Shown here piece after piece: positions 1 to 10,904 of a stretch of 64,000 nucleotides of DNA; within the stretch, counting starts at the first letter, position 1; each line of letters starts with the position of its first letter. Made by a program: the position numbers and the translations under genes. The DNA is taken from contig CM037785.1 in assembly GCA_021229015.1 (NCBI GenBank), positions 35,990,183-36,054,182 of the forward strand, given 5' to 3'. Under the pieces are notes generated by a model, which made no database searches, had not been told where the DNA came from, and worked only from the letters and a program-made list of their open reading frames with translations. The DNA comes from Solen grandis. Its lineage: Eukaryota; Mollusca; Bivalvia; Adapedonta; Solenidae.

Positions 1-430
1 TAATTGATTATAACTATGAATGCAACCAAAAATATTTAGTGATTTTATTGTAAAATTATATTTTATATTAATAAATGATCATAAAAAACAAATTTCCTGA
101 GAGGTATAGAACTAGTTAAAAAAATGATTTTCTTATACCATGATTGAAAAAAAAAATACAATCATTTAATATCTAAGTTTTTCACCTCCTTTTCCTTGGA
201 AATGACCAAACCTACCAGTACAAAACAATATTAGCCGATGAGCAATTCACAAGCTGATCAGGTTTTGTACTGTTTGTGTTTACTCTGTACTCTAAAGATG
301 AAGATGCTTCACTATAAAGCCTGTAAACTGAAAACTGTGTTCAGTTCAACCTGACTTATCTATATTATAATTCATGGTGTAAAATAATACATGAAAGTAA
401 GACATCATGTTTTTTGGGTTTTTTTTTTAG
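1..430. other. AT-rich intergenic DNA with a repeat fragment
   Basis: No coding signal seen. Around 225-290 there is a short piece resembling the palindromic core of the TTAA MITE family described at 21922-22155 (shared words such as GCTGATCAGGTTTT). An A/T-rich run at about 409-430 is the poly(A)-like tail of the minus-strand SINE that follows. Confidence 0.5.
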
Positions 431-724
431 TTTAACGTCCCAATGACAATATTTTAGTTATTTGGAGACTATATCTACTTAAGACGGATATAGTGCTGCC
501 ATACTGCAGTATCACGTTGCAGACATGTGGCATGATACAACACCCAGTCACATTATCCTGACACCAGACCAACCAGTCCTGGACCTACCCTTATATGCAG
601 AGCGCCAAGCAAGGGAGCTATACCAGTACCATTTTTTACAACTTAAGCATGTCTTTTCTGTGGATCAAACCCACAACCTCTTGCTCCCAAGAGGGAATCT
701 CTACCACTCAGCCAGTTGGAAAGG
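431..724 (-). repeat. tRNA-derived SINE, family D (copy 1)
   Basis: On the minus strand the element starts with a degenerate tRNA-like head (near 660-724), passes through a body read on the plus strand as ATTTGGAGACTATATCTACT and GGCATGATACAACACCCAGT, and ends with an A-rich tail (409-430). The same body recurs at 1105-1404, 6655-6800, 26447-26756 and 39021-39300. The open frames crossing it are by-products of the repeat. Confidence 0.75.
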
Positions 725-1104
725 TACAGTTAGACATGAATTAACATGACATTGTATAAATACTGGTGTCCGATGTTACCTTGTCAAGCAGGGATCTCTG
801 AGGGTCCTGAACAGGGAACTCTAGAGGGGGTGTGGCTCTGTACATGTGCTGGAGACTCACACCTGGCACTGTCAGCCCCTTGTTCTCCTGTTGTAATGAT
901 AATATATCATATATATCACAATCGTGTTTAGGGGAAAAATATAACTTTCTCTTCTATCATAAAGATGTTTCATTTGTGTTTTCCCTAAAGGTTGCATACT
1001 GTACGCCAGGTACACTTGCACCCATCTTTCAAATATTGCAGGATATATGAGGAAATACAGTGTGTTTGGCACAAGTTATTCACAAGACTTCCCTAATATG
1101 ACTA
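725..1104. other. Intergenic, nothing recognised
   Basis: No exon with both splice sites, no repeat shared with the rest of the window, and only short open frames without protein-like composition. Confidence 0.4.
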
Positions 1105-1404
1105 ATGTTGTTTGTTTGGTTTAAAAACCCACCAACAGCATATCAGTCATTTGGAGACTATGTCTACCTGAGACAGATATAATGCTGCCACACTTAAGTA
1201 ACACGTCGTAGGCATGTGACATGATACCACACCCAGCCACATAATTCCCACACATGGGCCAACCAAGCCTGGAACTACCCTTATTTGCTGAGAGCCAAGC
1301 AAGGGAGCTATACCAGTATGATTTTGTTATGTCAAGGCTAGGAATCAAACCCACAGCCTCCCAATTCCTTGGAGGATACTCTAACCACTCAGCCACCGGG
1401 ACTG
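1105..1404 (-). repeat. tRNA-derived SINE, family D (copy 2)
   Basis: Close relative of the copy at 431-724 in the same orientation. The tRNA-like head at 1340-1404 reads on the minus strand as CCGGTGGCTGAGTGGTTAGA with a B-box-like GTGGGTTTGATTCC. The body carries CATTTGGAGACTATGTCTAC and GACAGATATAATGCTGCCAC. Confidence 0.75.
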
Positions 1405-1509
1405 GAATGACTAATATTTATAAGACTTTCCAAAGAGGTCACTAATAATTGACGATTCACTCAACTCAGATCCAAATGAACAAGTAACTGGTGTTGCATG
1501 CAACACATG

Positions 1510-1749
1510 AGTCCCCTACTGGTGGGATGCATAATTTTTTGTGTTACCATAGCAACCACAATTATGGTCTGAGAAAAAAAAAAAAAAAGTGACGTGCAGA
1601 ATCTCCATTACTGCCATCTATTCATATACAAAGTTTCATAATAAACGGTTTTAAAGTTATCACGGGATCCAGATTTCCGGACCGACGTACAGACCAGACT
1701 GGAGGGCAAACCTATAGTCCCTTCCGGTGTAAACACCAGTAGGGGACTA
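1510..1749. mobile_element. Short TIR element (AGTCCCCTACTGGTG ends)
   Basis: The left end AGTCCCCTACTGGTG near 1511 is the exact reverse complement of CACCAGTAGGGGACT near 1734-1748, giving an element of about 240 bp with 15-bp terminal inverted repeats and no coding capacity. This is the layout of a non-autonomous DNA transposon. Only one copy was seen here. It lies just 3' of the exon at 1794-1998. Confidence 0.7.
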
Positions 1750-1793
1750 ATAAAAACTTTTACTATTCAAATCCAAATGATTAAAACTCTTAC

Positions 1794-1998
1794 TATCTTA
1801 TCACAGATGGAGACTTTTCCTCTCCAGATAGGAGCATCTTCAGTAGATGTAAAACTGTCTATACTGATGTGAAATGTGGCTGACAAAAAGCGCTGTAAAA
1901 ACTCAGAATCCAGAGTCGGCTCCTTCTCAAACACTGTGTAACTAGCATTGTGCCAATCTTTCAGTCGTCTCAGGGCACCGAGAAACAGAATATAGTCA
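1794..1998 (-). CDS. Unidentified gene A, internal exon (fifth in window)
   Basis: A minus-strand exon of 205 nt with acceptor TTTTATTCACAG and donor ATA|GTAAGAG. Its 68 codons are open. They encode a soluble-looking, charged and aromatic segment that includes LGALRRLKDWHNAS, LDSEFLQRFLSATF and APIWRGKVSICDKI. The first base completes a codon begun in the upstream exon (3466-3520), and the exon ends in phase 0, so translation continues into an exon not found between here and position 1. There is no signal peptide, membrane segment or familiar motif, and I do not recognise the family. The splice sites, the phase agreement across five exons and the protein-like composition make it real; the function is unknown. 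Confidence 0.85.
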
Positions 1999-2051
1999 CT
2001 GTGAATAAAAGTAAAAAATTTATGCAAATAATGAATGTATTTAATAACTTT

Positions 2052-2226
2052 AAGGCAATCCATCCATCATTAAATTATAATCATGGTCCTTCACACGTTT
2101 AAAATATATTCAGTGCAATCCAAGTATCCATTGTTTTAAAGTTATAGGCTATTTTGCTCTAAGTTAAAATTCCCACAATCACTTGGTGGACCATGATCAT
2201 AATCTAATGATTGATGGATTACCTTA
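2052..2226. mobile_element. MITE, family C (AAGGTAATCCATCCATCA ends)
   Basis: The ends read TAAGGCAATCCATCCATCAT and, inverted, ATGATTGATGGATTACCTTA. Similar elements lie at 21871-22302 (interrupted), 22869-23070 and 48654-48829. All are about 175-200 bp, non-coding, and share internal words such as CATGGTCCTTCA. Confidence 0.8.
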
Positions 2227-2339
2227 AACAATTTTTTCTGTCCTGATACATTTAAACCTTTTCTTTTTATGCTTATTGGGAAACAAGATCTTTCGACTTA
2301 AACTGATTATACTAAATGATTCCTGAATTGGACCAGTGC

Positions 2340-2510
2340 TATGTAACTGGGAAAGTCACAAGTTTAAATTTTATTTTACGTCGATTATGAAACAAGTTCT
2401 TACAACTTAAATAAACATTTTCGATGGCTTGGATGATGGCTTATGTGGTCATTATTATGGGAGGAAACCGGAGCACCCGGGGGAAACCCATTTGTCAAGT
2501 TCTGGACTCA
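2340..2510. repeat. Dispersed repeat fragment, family I
   Basis: Contains GGGAGGAAACCGGAGCACCC followed by GGGGGAAACCCA, matching the block GGGAGGAAACAGAGAGCCCA at about 7690. The upstream flank (AACAAGTT.TTACAACTTA) is also shared. Probably a SINE core. Too short to define ends. Confidence 0.55.
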
Positions 2511-3240
2511 AAAAAACTAGGAGAGCAAAACAAGGCTAAGCCTACAGTGTTCTGCCAAGAATTTAAGTAGGTTGGGATATTGACCCCTTGGGCTTTAAAA
2601 ATAGGGGTCAATCCAAATTTTAATGGGGCCCAGCATAATTTTCTATGTAAAAAAACAACAACATTCTTTAACATCTTAACAATTGAATTCAAACATATAA
2701 ATCTGAATTAATTCAGTTAGCTGTCCTTTGAACAGGCAAAAATTTTCCTTTGCTTTGCATTCCTCCAGTGATCTAAAGCCTTTTCGAAGTCAAACTGGTC
2801 TGCAGTACCACCCTCCAGTTTCAAAGCAAAACCATTTAAATCCCCTTGAAAATTCTACAGACTTTTGTATTTGGTTAATGAAATGTTTTTGCACAATCCA
2901 CAGGTCATGACATTATTTATTTCGTCAAATTGTAATCTGGGGAATATTCCCGTAGCCAATTATTTTGAAAAGATCGACACCGCTTTTCTTGTGGTATCTG
3001 GGTATCTACCTCACTTTCATTTACATCCTTGTTGTTATGTTGTTGGGGTGGAATAGACTTTTATTTGATGTAAGTTTTTCAGAAAATCAGCCCTGAAATA
3101 ACTTAAAATTGTTCGCGACTTTTGTTTTGAATCAAACACCATTACCACTGCATTGCGAATTGATAAACAGCTCGCAAATGGACAGTAGTAGACACTTAGC
3201 CAATGAAATGGTTCGATACGTGAAGCCGCAAGGCCGCATC
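2511..3240. other. Intron-like stretch of gene A, nothing recognised
   Basis: Lies between the gene A exons at 1794-1998 and 3466-3520, so it is inferred to be intron sequence. Only short open frames, none flanked by convincing splice sites. Confidence 0.4.
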
Positions 3241-3245
3241 CTTGG

Positions 3246-3312
3246 CAGAACACTGAGCCTAAGTACATATATATTATATATAAGCACTTAGCCTAGTTTC
3301 GCTCTCACCCTT
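3246..3312. repeat. Hairpin repeat P (copy 1, left arm decayed)
   Basis: Reads CTAAGTACATATATATTATA then ATAAGCACTTAGCCTAGTTT and CGCTCTCACCCTTTG. The inner stem is still visible. The left outer arm no longer matches GGTGAGAGCGAAAC. Compare the fuller copies at 3775-3850 and 11317-11400. Confidence 0.7.
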
Positions 3313-3465
3313 TGAAATGTAGCTGTTGACAGCCAAGCAGAGAGCTACTTGTACCATACATTTCAGCTTTGGTAATAACTGAATATCTAACCTTTATCCT
3401 ATGTCTCTCAAATAACAAAAATATAAATCACTAAATCAAAAGGGGAAATAAAAAGATAACATTAC

Positions 3466-3520
3466 CTGTTGCTAGTGTCACATGACTTTGGTGGCCAGAG
3501 ATAAACATCAAGGATAGCAC
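3466..3520 (-). CDS. Unidentified gene A, internal exon (fourth in window)
   Basis: A 55-nt minus-strand exon bounded by acceptor AAACATTACAG and donor ACAG|GTAATG. It contributes 2 nt, 17 full codons and 2 nt. The leading 2 nt complete the codon left by the exon at 4642-4715, and the trailing 2 nt are completed by the first base of the exon at 1794-1998. The peptide includes AILDVYLWPPKSCDTSN. It is too short to be convincing alone; its support is that both phases and both splice sites fit its neighbours exactly. Confidence 0.8.
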
Positions 3521-3774
3521 CTGTAATGTTTATAATTACAGTGAGTGACAATATTAATTCTAATCAAAAATAGAATGTTGATAGAACATAGTCGTCACAC
3601 ACTTAAACAATATCCAGAAAAGATTCAGTGAAACTGAGATAATAAAGGGAATATCATTTTGTGTTTGTTTCTTTAGCTAAGTTTTAATTTCTTCCTGACA
3701 GAATTATTGTCATTTGAAGACTTTTGTCTACAGAAGACAAATATGTAATATTAAATAAATGAAATACAAAATAT

Positions 3775-3850
3775 GAGGGATGAGAGCGAAACTTGGCTAA
3801 ATGCATATAAATATATAAGCACTTAACCTCGTTTCACTCTCACTCACTTT
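3775..3850. repeat. Hairpin repeat P (copy 2)
   Basis: Near-palindrome: GATGAGAGCGAAACTTGGCT on the left pairs with GTTTCACTCTCACTC on the right around ATGCATATAAATATATAAGC. Stem about 30-35 bp with a few mismatches. Lies in an intron of gene A. Confidence 0.8.
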
Positions 3851-3960
3851 AATTCATTATGTAGTAATGTCTCAGAGTATCGCATGTACTACACAGTAGA
3901 CAAGTGGCATGACACAACATCCAATCAGGTTATCCTGATACTGGGTCACAGTCTTTAGTC
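3850..3960 (-). repeat. SINE family D fragment
   Basis: Contains GTGGCATGACACAACATCCA and GGTTATCCTGATACTGGG, decayed versions of the family D body (compare 520-570). No tRNA-like head remains. Confidence 0.5.
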
Positions 3961-4111
3961 CCTTTGGTGTTGATCCATATCATCCATACTATGAGTGATA
4001 TAAGTCTGCCGGAACTACTTTTTTACTTGTATAGGGAGAAATGGCAAACATTTACCTCGATTTATCTGAATATACAAAATAGTTCCATTCTTTCATCAAT
4101 ATAAAGAAAAT

Positions 4112-4247
4112 ATGTTTGTTCTGAGTGGATATAGAATATATCTAATCAAGAAGTGATACAATTTTAACATTTTACAAGCGCTGCACACTCGTGAAAATAT
4201 TAAAATTATATCACTTCTCAATGAGATATATTCGGAATCCACTCAAA
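4112..4247. mobile_element. Palindromic MITE-like element
   Basis: The left arm starts at GTTCTGAGTGGATATAGAAT and continues through AATATATCTAATCAAGAAGT and ATACAATTTTAACATTTT. The right arm is its inverted complement, ending GATATATTCGGAATCCACTC. The arms are about 60 bp each with several mismatches and meet near GCGCTGCAC, so the whole element folds back. Non-coding. Confidence 0.75.
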
Positions 4248-4641
4248 ACAAAAAAATAGCCTCTATATGATGTTATCATATGACATTATGTTTCTGGTTT
4301 CTTATAACTATTACATATATTTTCTTATATTTAACACATTACATATAACTTTTAGGCTGAATTACATCACTCCGCGCCACATGCGTGTTTCTATATACAT
4401 GTATAGTGCGTTGAACTCGAACAGCTGGATTAAATGTGTTTGATGCAACTAACTTTAATCAAGAAGATACATTATTCATATGATGCCAGAAGCTCGATAA
4501 ATAACATTTTCATGAAGTCGTTTAGTTAAATTTGATATGAAATAACAATTCATGTCAGATCCTATATGTACTGCACTATTTGTTCAGACAATCTATCAGC
4601 ATCACTTTACCCGGATACACCAGGATAGATGACACACTCAC

Positions 4642-4715
4642 CGTATGCAGGCAGAGAATCAGCAAGAGTATGAAGATCATCAGCAGCCTTGCAAATAGGG
4701 CTTAGAACCTTGTCA
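4642..4715 (-). CDS. Unidentified gene A, internal exon (third in window)
   Basis: A 74-nt minus-strand exon with acceptor ATATATTTCAG and donor TACG|GTGAGTG. It holds 1 nt, 24 full codons and 1 nt. The first base completes the codon opened by the exon at 5348-5448 and the last base is completed by the exon at 3466-3520. The peptide reads DKVLSPICKAADDLHTLADS followed by LPAY, which looks like an amphipathic helix. No known domain is recognised. Confidence 0.85.
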
Positions 4716-5340
4716 CTGAAATATATCATCATTTCTTTACCATTTCTAGATCTCAGCTTAATGTCTCTGCACCTCAAATTAAATACATTTCAAATTATAG
4801 TGAAATACATAAACTGATTTAAAAAGAATGATCCCTTTTTCATATTTAAGTATAAAGATTCAATTTGATGTTATTTGAATTATGAAGAGAACTTTGAGAC
4901 ATGTTAATACACAATAAATACTTAAAAAAGAAAATGTTTTTTTTCCTTCTATAACTGGTACACATAACTGGACCCATTCACAATTTAGATGGGACCCAAA
5001 CTGAATCACAATTCAAACGTGTTTTTGATAGAGGCATAATTTAAACCCTTTCTACTCAGCTACATTAATTTTAAAGGTGCTTCTCTTCCACAATATCTGT
5101 TTCTTGAAAATATAAACCATTCCCTACTATTTTACAGAAAAAATACAAGGTATTCTGTTAAAGCTTACATTTTCTCCTCACAATATCAGCAGAAATGTTT
5201 CACAATTTTGAGATAAACAATGCTTATTCTTAACAATTAAGGGGTACAAGACCCATTCATATTACAAGGAAAAAATCACTGAGAATGTAAAGATTCAATA
5301 AGTTTAGTACATATATGAAAGTTTAAAAGAAAGGTTGTTT
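4716..5340. other. Intron of gene A, nothing recognised
   Basis: AT-rich sequence between two gene A exons, without repeats shared with the rest of the window. Confidence 0.5.
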
Positions 5341-5347
5341 CAATTAC

Positions 5348-5448
5348 TGGTGTTTATCGTGTTCCAGGTCCGGCGGGGGTGTGCACATCTCATCTATACT
5401 GGTGATATCCTCTTCCCAGCTGGCATCAGTTGCCTGTCCTCCGGAACT
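5348..5448 (-). CDS. Unidentified gene A, internal exon (second in window)
   Basis: A 101-nt minus-strand exon, acceptor TATTGCTATTAG and donor CACCA|GTAATTG. It starts in phase 0, matching the phase 0 end of the exon at 6564-6646, and ends with 2 nt completed by the exon at 4642-4715. The 33 full codons give an acidic peptide with TDASWEEDITSIDEMC followed by three prolines, so probably a flexible segment. If the GT of the donor is not used, the frame meets TAA at the same place, so retention of the next intron would end the protein here; a shorter isoform is possible. Confidence 0.8.
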
Positions 5449-5696
5449 CTAATAGCAATATGCACAAGTTCAAACTACTTTATTCAGGGTTTGTATTGAT
5501 AAATTCAAAAACAGGTTTCTTTTTTGTTTTAAAAAAAAAAAAACAGATTTGGCCAGGGGTCAAGGCAGATTTCAGACATTCAAAATTTCAAACACTGCCA
5601 AAAAACAAGACTTTTCTGTGATTTTAACCTATGATCTGTAAATGAAATCCCTGTTTATTAATGAGATCCATCCACATTTACAAGACTTGACTTGAC

Positions 5697-5925
5697 TATT
5701 TGAGTTTACCATCGCTTCAACAGTATTTCAGTCATATAGCGATGTCCAGCTAATTACTGGTGGAGGAAGACCCCGAATGCATGGAGGCACCGACCTACTG
5801 CAAGCCAGCTTGATGGCTTCCTCACATGAAAATCCGAATTACCTTGCCGGGATTCGAACCCACGCGGTGAGAGGCTGAGTGAGTGTTAAAGTCAGTGACT
5901 TTACCCTCTCGGCCACGGAAGCCCC
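5697..5925 (-). repeat. tRNA-derived SINE, family E (copy 1)
   Basis: On the minus strand the head (5925 to about 5846) reads GGCTTCCGTGGCCGAGAGGG, an A-box-like start, then GCGTGGGTTCGAATCCCGGC, a good B box. The body shares CAGTATTTCAGTCATATAGC and GATGTCCAGCTAATTAC with 45722-45900. It lies in an intron of gene A. Confidence 0.8.
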
Positions 5926-6119
5926 ACATTTACAAGAATATCAGGATTCAATTTTGGCAGTGGCAAGAAGAAATTTTATTACCTAAAATGGCAACTTGCT
6001 ACATGCCCAAAATGTTGGTAGCAAAAACTTGCTACCTGAAAAATTTGCCAAGTTTCATTTTTCCTCAATGTTTCTCTTCATGCATGTACTCCTCTGTAAT
6101 ATAATGACAGATGCAACAA

Positions 6120-6368
6120 GCTTAACCCGTTACCTCATAAATATTCATGCACCAATCTAGGACTTGATGAATATTAATTTACTGTTTAAGTCTGTATGTT
6201 TAAGTCTGTACTTCAAAAGGTATATGAAAGAATGGAAATTTCTTTGCCATGCAGACAGTGTAGATATAAGCTTCCATATTGTATGAGCAAACAGAGAAGA
6301 ACTTGATGATGAGGACTGATCAGAGTCTACTATGCCAACTTGTCAAAATGCTTCTTTAAGGTGAAGGC
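6120..6368. mobile_element. Decayed TTAA MITE, family B
   Basis: The left end TTAACCCGTTACCTCATAAA with ATATTCATGCA matches the end of the clearer copy at 52897-53151. The internal GCAAACAGAG and CTGATCAGAGTC are also family B words. The right end is only loosely preserved (AAGGTGAAGG). Confidence 0.5.
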
Positions 6369-6563
6369 ATCATTCAATCTGTACATCCTTTTAAAAGCTG
6401 TGAATGATAAATTAAAAGTGCTAAAGAAAAAAAGTTTCCCATTGATAATTAAAAGGTGAAGAGTGATTCCAACCATGTAAGTGTAAACTGGTACAAAAAA
6501 AACTCAGAGGAAATCATCAGTTTTTATGGCAACAGAAGTAGAGAGACTAAAACAATACAGTAC

Positions 6564-6646
6564 CTTATTTAAGATAACAGAAGCGGATCTGTGTATGTCT
6601 CCAGCTTTCTGGACTTTAGAGCCAATCTCTGGCACATCTCTGTTGC
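6564..6646 (-). CDS. Unidentified gene A, internal exon (first in window)
   Basis: An 83-nt minus-strand exon with acceptor CTTGATGTTGCAG and donor AATAAG|GTACTG. The leading 2 nt require an upstream exon ending in phase 1, which was not found. The 27 full codons encode NRDVPEIGSKVQKAGDIHRS and ASVILNK. The exon ends in phase 0, fitting 5348-5448. The start codon and N-terminus lie upstream (higher coordinates). A possible further exon at 10672-10725 does not join directly, since its end phase differs. Confidence 0.8.
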
Positions 6647-6654
6647 CTGCAACA

Positions 6655-6800
6655 TCAAGTTTGTTGGGTTTAATGTCCCAACAACAATATTTCAATCATT
6701 AGGAGACAATGTCTACTTGAGACAGATACAGTGCTGCCACAATATCCTGACACAGGGCCAACCAGTCCTGCAACTAACCTTATATATATGCATCATTAAG
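6655..6800 (-). repeat. SINE family D fragment (no tRNA head)
   Basis: Carries the 3' body only: GGGTTTAATGTCCCAACAAC, then GGAGACAATGTCTACTTGAG and GGGCCAACCAGTCCTGCAAC. It begins within about 10 bp of the gene A exon at 6564-6646. Confidence 0.7.
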
Positions 6801-6884
6801 TTTTCAAATACTGTTGTGTTTATTTAGCTAAAAAATTATCCCTGGTAGAACTCTCCCCACAAGGATTGCAGAATTGTTTAGACT

Positions 6885-6960
6885 TTTGAGCAAAGTACTG
6901 GTCCAACCCAAACACTATCAAGATGGGTTTGTTTAAGTTGTTTAGAAATGACACTGAACA
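6885..6960. repeat. Family G SINE fragment
   Basis: Contains CAAAGTACTGGTCCAACCCA, the word typical of family G (also at 24551 and, varied, 53251). Confidence 0.5.
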
Positions 6961-7599
6961 ATTACTACAGAACATTTCAACTTGCAACTAACTAATTTGG
7001 TTCAGTAAAGACATTCAAAGATCCTTTGAGTAGTTCTCTATTCTGTTCTGACTGTTGTGTATATCACTGCATGGATTTCCCTTTTTTTCAAACAGGGTTG
7101 AAATGACCTCTTTATGTATAGATAAAGAGACAAATTTTGAAATACTTGCGCATCATTTAGAAAATTTGAGCGTCGAAATAGGCAATTTTGTATGTCATGG
7201 AAAACCCTGACTCAGTACTGAAGATCTACCAGCGTACCATATTCAGATTTATAGGAAGGATTGAAATCAACTAAAAGAAACTTTTCCCTGACTTAATCAC
7301 TTTCATGAAAATATTAAAAGTTTTGTATTGCTTGCAGCAAAGTGGTACTGGATCAGAAAGACCCAAACCAGAAAGGCCCTTACCAAAGAGAACCCCACTC
7401 CAGAAAGGACCAAAATATCAGGCCCATTTATACATATACCAGTAGGTTTTCATGGTCTTAAAATAATTAATTTTATAAAAATTTTTTTTTTTTTTTTTTA
7501 TTTATACAGCATGATCTTGACATGTTTTTGTTGTTTGTTTTTTTTCCTTTCCTGCAATCATCATACAGATTTCTAATTATTACATAGTAAATCGTTTAA

Positions 7600-7845
7600 A
7601 CTTTATTTATTTTAAATCAAATACCAAACAAGTTATCACAACTTATATTAATCACACTTGATGGTTCTGGTGCTGGCATATGCGGTCATTTTTGTGGGAG
7701 GAAACAGAGAGCCCAGAGAAAACCCACATGTCTGGACAGGTGACCACTGTACCCTCAAACATACATGACCAGGAATCAAATCTGGGACACACTGTTAGGA
7801 AGCAAAGCCCATTACCACTACCCTATCAAGGCACCCTAAAATCAT
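7600..7845. repeat. Dispersed repeat, family I (longer copy)
   Basis: Shares the block around GTGGGAGGAAACAGAGAGCC and GAGAAAACCCACATGTC with 2440-2500. The right side (CAGGAATCAAATCTGGGACA, CCACTACCCTATCAAGG) resembles a decayed reversed tRNA-like head, so it is likely a minus-strand SINE. Confidence 0.55.
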
Positions 7846-10671
7846 TTAATTAATGCTGGTATTCTAATTAAGTTTGTTTTATTGTGTAGTTAATGTTTGT
7901 TTTGATTTAAAGATACAGAAACAAGCCCAAAGTGAGAAAGAAGGAGGGTGCTTTAATTAAAATACTGTTCAATATAAATATCAAAAAGAAATAGATAAAA
8001 AAATGAATATTTAATAATCAGCTATTTAATAATCAGCTATTTAATAATCATGTTGATAAAAATAGGCCTTTTTGGTCAGATCCTTTCTGGGACATGATAT
8101 TCTCTATGGCCTTTCTGGTATCAGAACTTTCTGGCCCTAATCCTGCAAAGTACAAAAATATTTAGAGATGTTGATAATCACTTCTCAGTCCTGTGTAAGA
8201 AACAAATCATTGATGCCTTGATCCTTGTCACTGTATACTTTAAATGTAAAGTTTGAAACTTAAAGGTTCAGGCATTTTCAAATTTAAATAATGCCCCCAA
8301 TTATAGCAGTGCTCTATCACCAAAAGCGCTTTGTTCTTGGTGGAAATGTGTCTCATATCTAATTAAAAGGGTCATCCCCTCTACATTTACAATGCATAAC
8401 CTAAATGAGATAACAAAGTTTGAAAACTGTTATGTAAGTTCAGGCAAATGAAATGACGCAAGAGCCAGATTTTTTTTTTAAATGCTATGAGACATATAGT
8501 GAGAATCATCATTAACTTTTGTCTTTTTAAACATTAAATATACAAAGAAATGACAACTTAAAAATATATTTAGTTTTTTGTCGCGAAAACTCATAATAAA
8601 TATTAAAATCCTATTAAATATAAAATAATAAATTATTGGACGATGAATTTTTCAAGCTTCAAACTTTTTTTATTTGTTTGAAAGAAAAGCAGACCATATT
8701 CGTGTATGAACAAAGCGAAAAGCATGGCTTTTCCAGAGCTTCAAAGTATTTCGTTATTGAAATTGAAATTCCCGCGATAGCTTTTGCTGGAGAGCGACGC
8801 TAAAGAAAGACAACTCTGGAACCCGAAAGCTCTCCACAAAGGAGTATTTTGAAAGAAATTAGAAAGCAAAGCGAATTATGAAGTTTACTTTCAATCAATC
8901 TTATGCTATATGAACGTTATGCACAAAGTAAGAAATACTTCATCACGATTTATTGTTTATCTACGTATGTACAAATACAAATGCATCTAGGTTGTCTTGG
9001 AAATTATAATATTTCATGATAATGTATGCAGACTGTCTTTTGTGTAAAGAGGCCAAAAGGTTATGCATGGCTGACTGCCGAATGACCAGTTCCAAGGGAC
9101 AAAATGTTCTCCATGGTAGATTTCTGTGTGACAAAATTGTGTACTTTTAGTTTTTTCAAACGTGCTACATGAAAACGTCGATTTCATAGGCGTAGGTAAC
9201 AGAACTTGTTGACTTCCTGCTTGAAATTAGGCCAAAATGGCTCTCCGCAAACAAGGCCGATGACCCAAGTTCAATCCTCGGTCAGGCATAATTTACATAA
9301 CTCCGTTTTTTAGGAATGTTTTTATGTAAAATCATTGAAAATGTTTGTCTAAATTAGTTTTCAGTCTTATTAAATTATATTTTGTGTGAATTATTCAGTT
9401 TTAATACTGATATATGTGTCCAATTACATTTTGTATTGATTAAGTTTTTCATTGTCTAAAATATGATGTCTTTTCAAGATTTCTAATTAAGGTCTGTTTT
9501 TATCTTTTTGCTTATCAGTTTGCTTACACATGCATTAAAAATAAAATAAAAAAACTTGGAAAAAAATATTGTTATGGGTTATATTATTAATTTTAAAAAA
9601 ATGATTTTCTGTCATTTGCTGTACGGACAGGAATCAGTTAAGTCTGTTATTGATCATTTCCAAAAGTGTTAAATCATTTAATGAAAATGAGTTGAGTATA
9701 ATATTGACAGAAAAGTGTACATATATATATGAAATTTAACAGTTAGATACTATAAAATCATAACAGGAAATAAAACATTTTAAGGAAGAGATGAAATGGT
9801 TTTGAAATGAAGAAATACAAGATTGACATTATCTTTTTTTTCAAAACTTCATCAAAGGCTGAATACATTTATTTAGATAAAGAAAAAGAAATAAACCAGT
9901 GTTTTGGTGGAGGGTGAGGGTGACTTTCAAGCCCATTTCCAAAGAATTTACCCAATTACAAGTAATTTTGATCCAGACAACAAAATCTGACGATCTTAGG
10001 CTACATCATCATTTGTTCATATCTACAATTCTAAATGAGTATTTCTGTCATTTTATTATTATTTTCTTTTCTTTATTTTTTTTTTCAAAGGGTAAATATT
10101 TAAAAGTCAGATATACCCTTTAGCCAAAATATGTTGTTTTTTTTTCACTTTGGGGGGAAAGGGGTCTGGGCCCATAGGAGGGGGAAAAATTGCGTGAATG
10201 AACTGAAAAGGGAATTTTTTACTAGATGTATAGTAAAGGCGTTTTATTGTATTTTACTCTTATTTTTTTATGTTTTATTGCATAAAAGAATAATAAGAAA
10301 GTTTTATTAAGAATATAACATTTAACTACGTCAGTGAGTCCATGCATACAAAAAGGGATGTAAACTCATGAAGGGAGAAAATTTTTAAAAAATGGGGGGA
10401 AAAGTAGATATTCCAGGCAGGGGGGAATGCTGCCTATATTCTCCATATATATTTTGACCAAAAAAAACCCCACTGTAGTGGCGGTTGTTTATTTTTTTAA
10501 GAGGGTTTTCCAATTGTAAATGATATTGCAAAATAATTTTTATTACTAAAAAAGAATAGGAACTTTGGTATTATGAAGGATCTCCATTGATAATTAAATT
10601 ACTCACAAATTACAGTTGTAAGACTTGCACATATACATGATACTAGATGAAAGTTGAGACTGAAGACTTAC
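7846..10671. other. Long AT-rich stretch, no gene supported
   Basis: Holds a 17-bp tandem triplet (ATTTAATAATCAGCT) at 8007-8050, and a repeated CCAGAAAGG-type word at about 7350-7425 and, inverted, 8075-8130. A somewhat GC-richer block at 8740-8860 could be a 5' exon or promoter, but nothing proves it. Several exon-like pieces (near 8190 and 8130, minus strand) lacked a matching donor or acceptor. Confidence 0.4.
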
Positions 10672-10725
10672 AATGATATGGGATCTATTGTTTGATCTTA
10701 AGCTAAGAATATTACTACCACCAAA
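10672..10725 (-). CDS. Candidate lone exon upstream of gene A
   Basis: A 54-nt minus-strand block with acceptor TTTCCACTTTCAACAG and donor ATT|GTAAGTC. The only open frame is phase 0 at both ends, giving FGGSNILSLRSNNRSHII. The splice sites are strong, but a block this short can occur by chance. If real it could be an upstream exon of gene A, with at least one exon missing between it and 6646. It sits less than 900 bp from the divergent zinc-finger gene. Confidence 0.4.
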
Positions 10726-10904
10726 CTGTTGAAAGTGGAAACAATAATTTCTCAAAAAGAAAAGGCACTGCCAAATCACATCCAACCCATTATAGTTCAA
10801 ATCGTAAATTACTTATTTCTTATATATTTTTTTTATATCTCTCAACGGACCTGTTCATTGCTGCACACCATGTTATTTTTATTTATGAAGTGCATTAATA
10901 CTCA

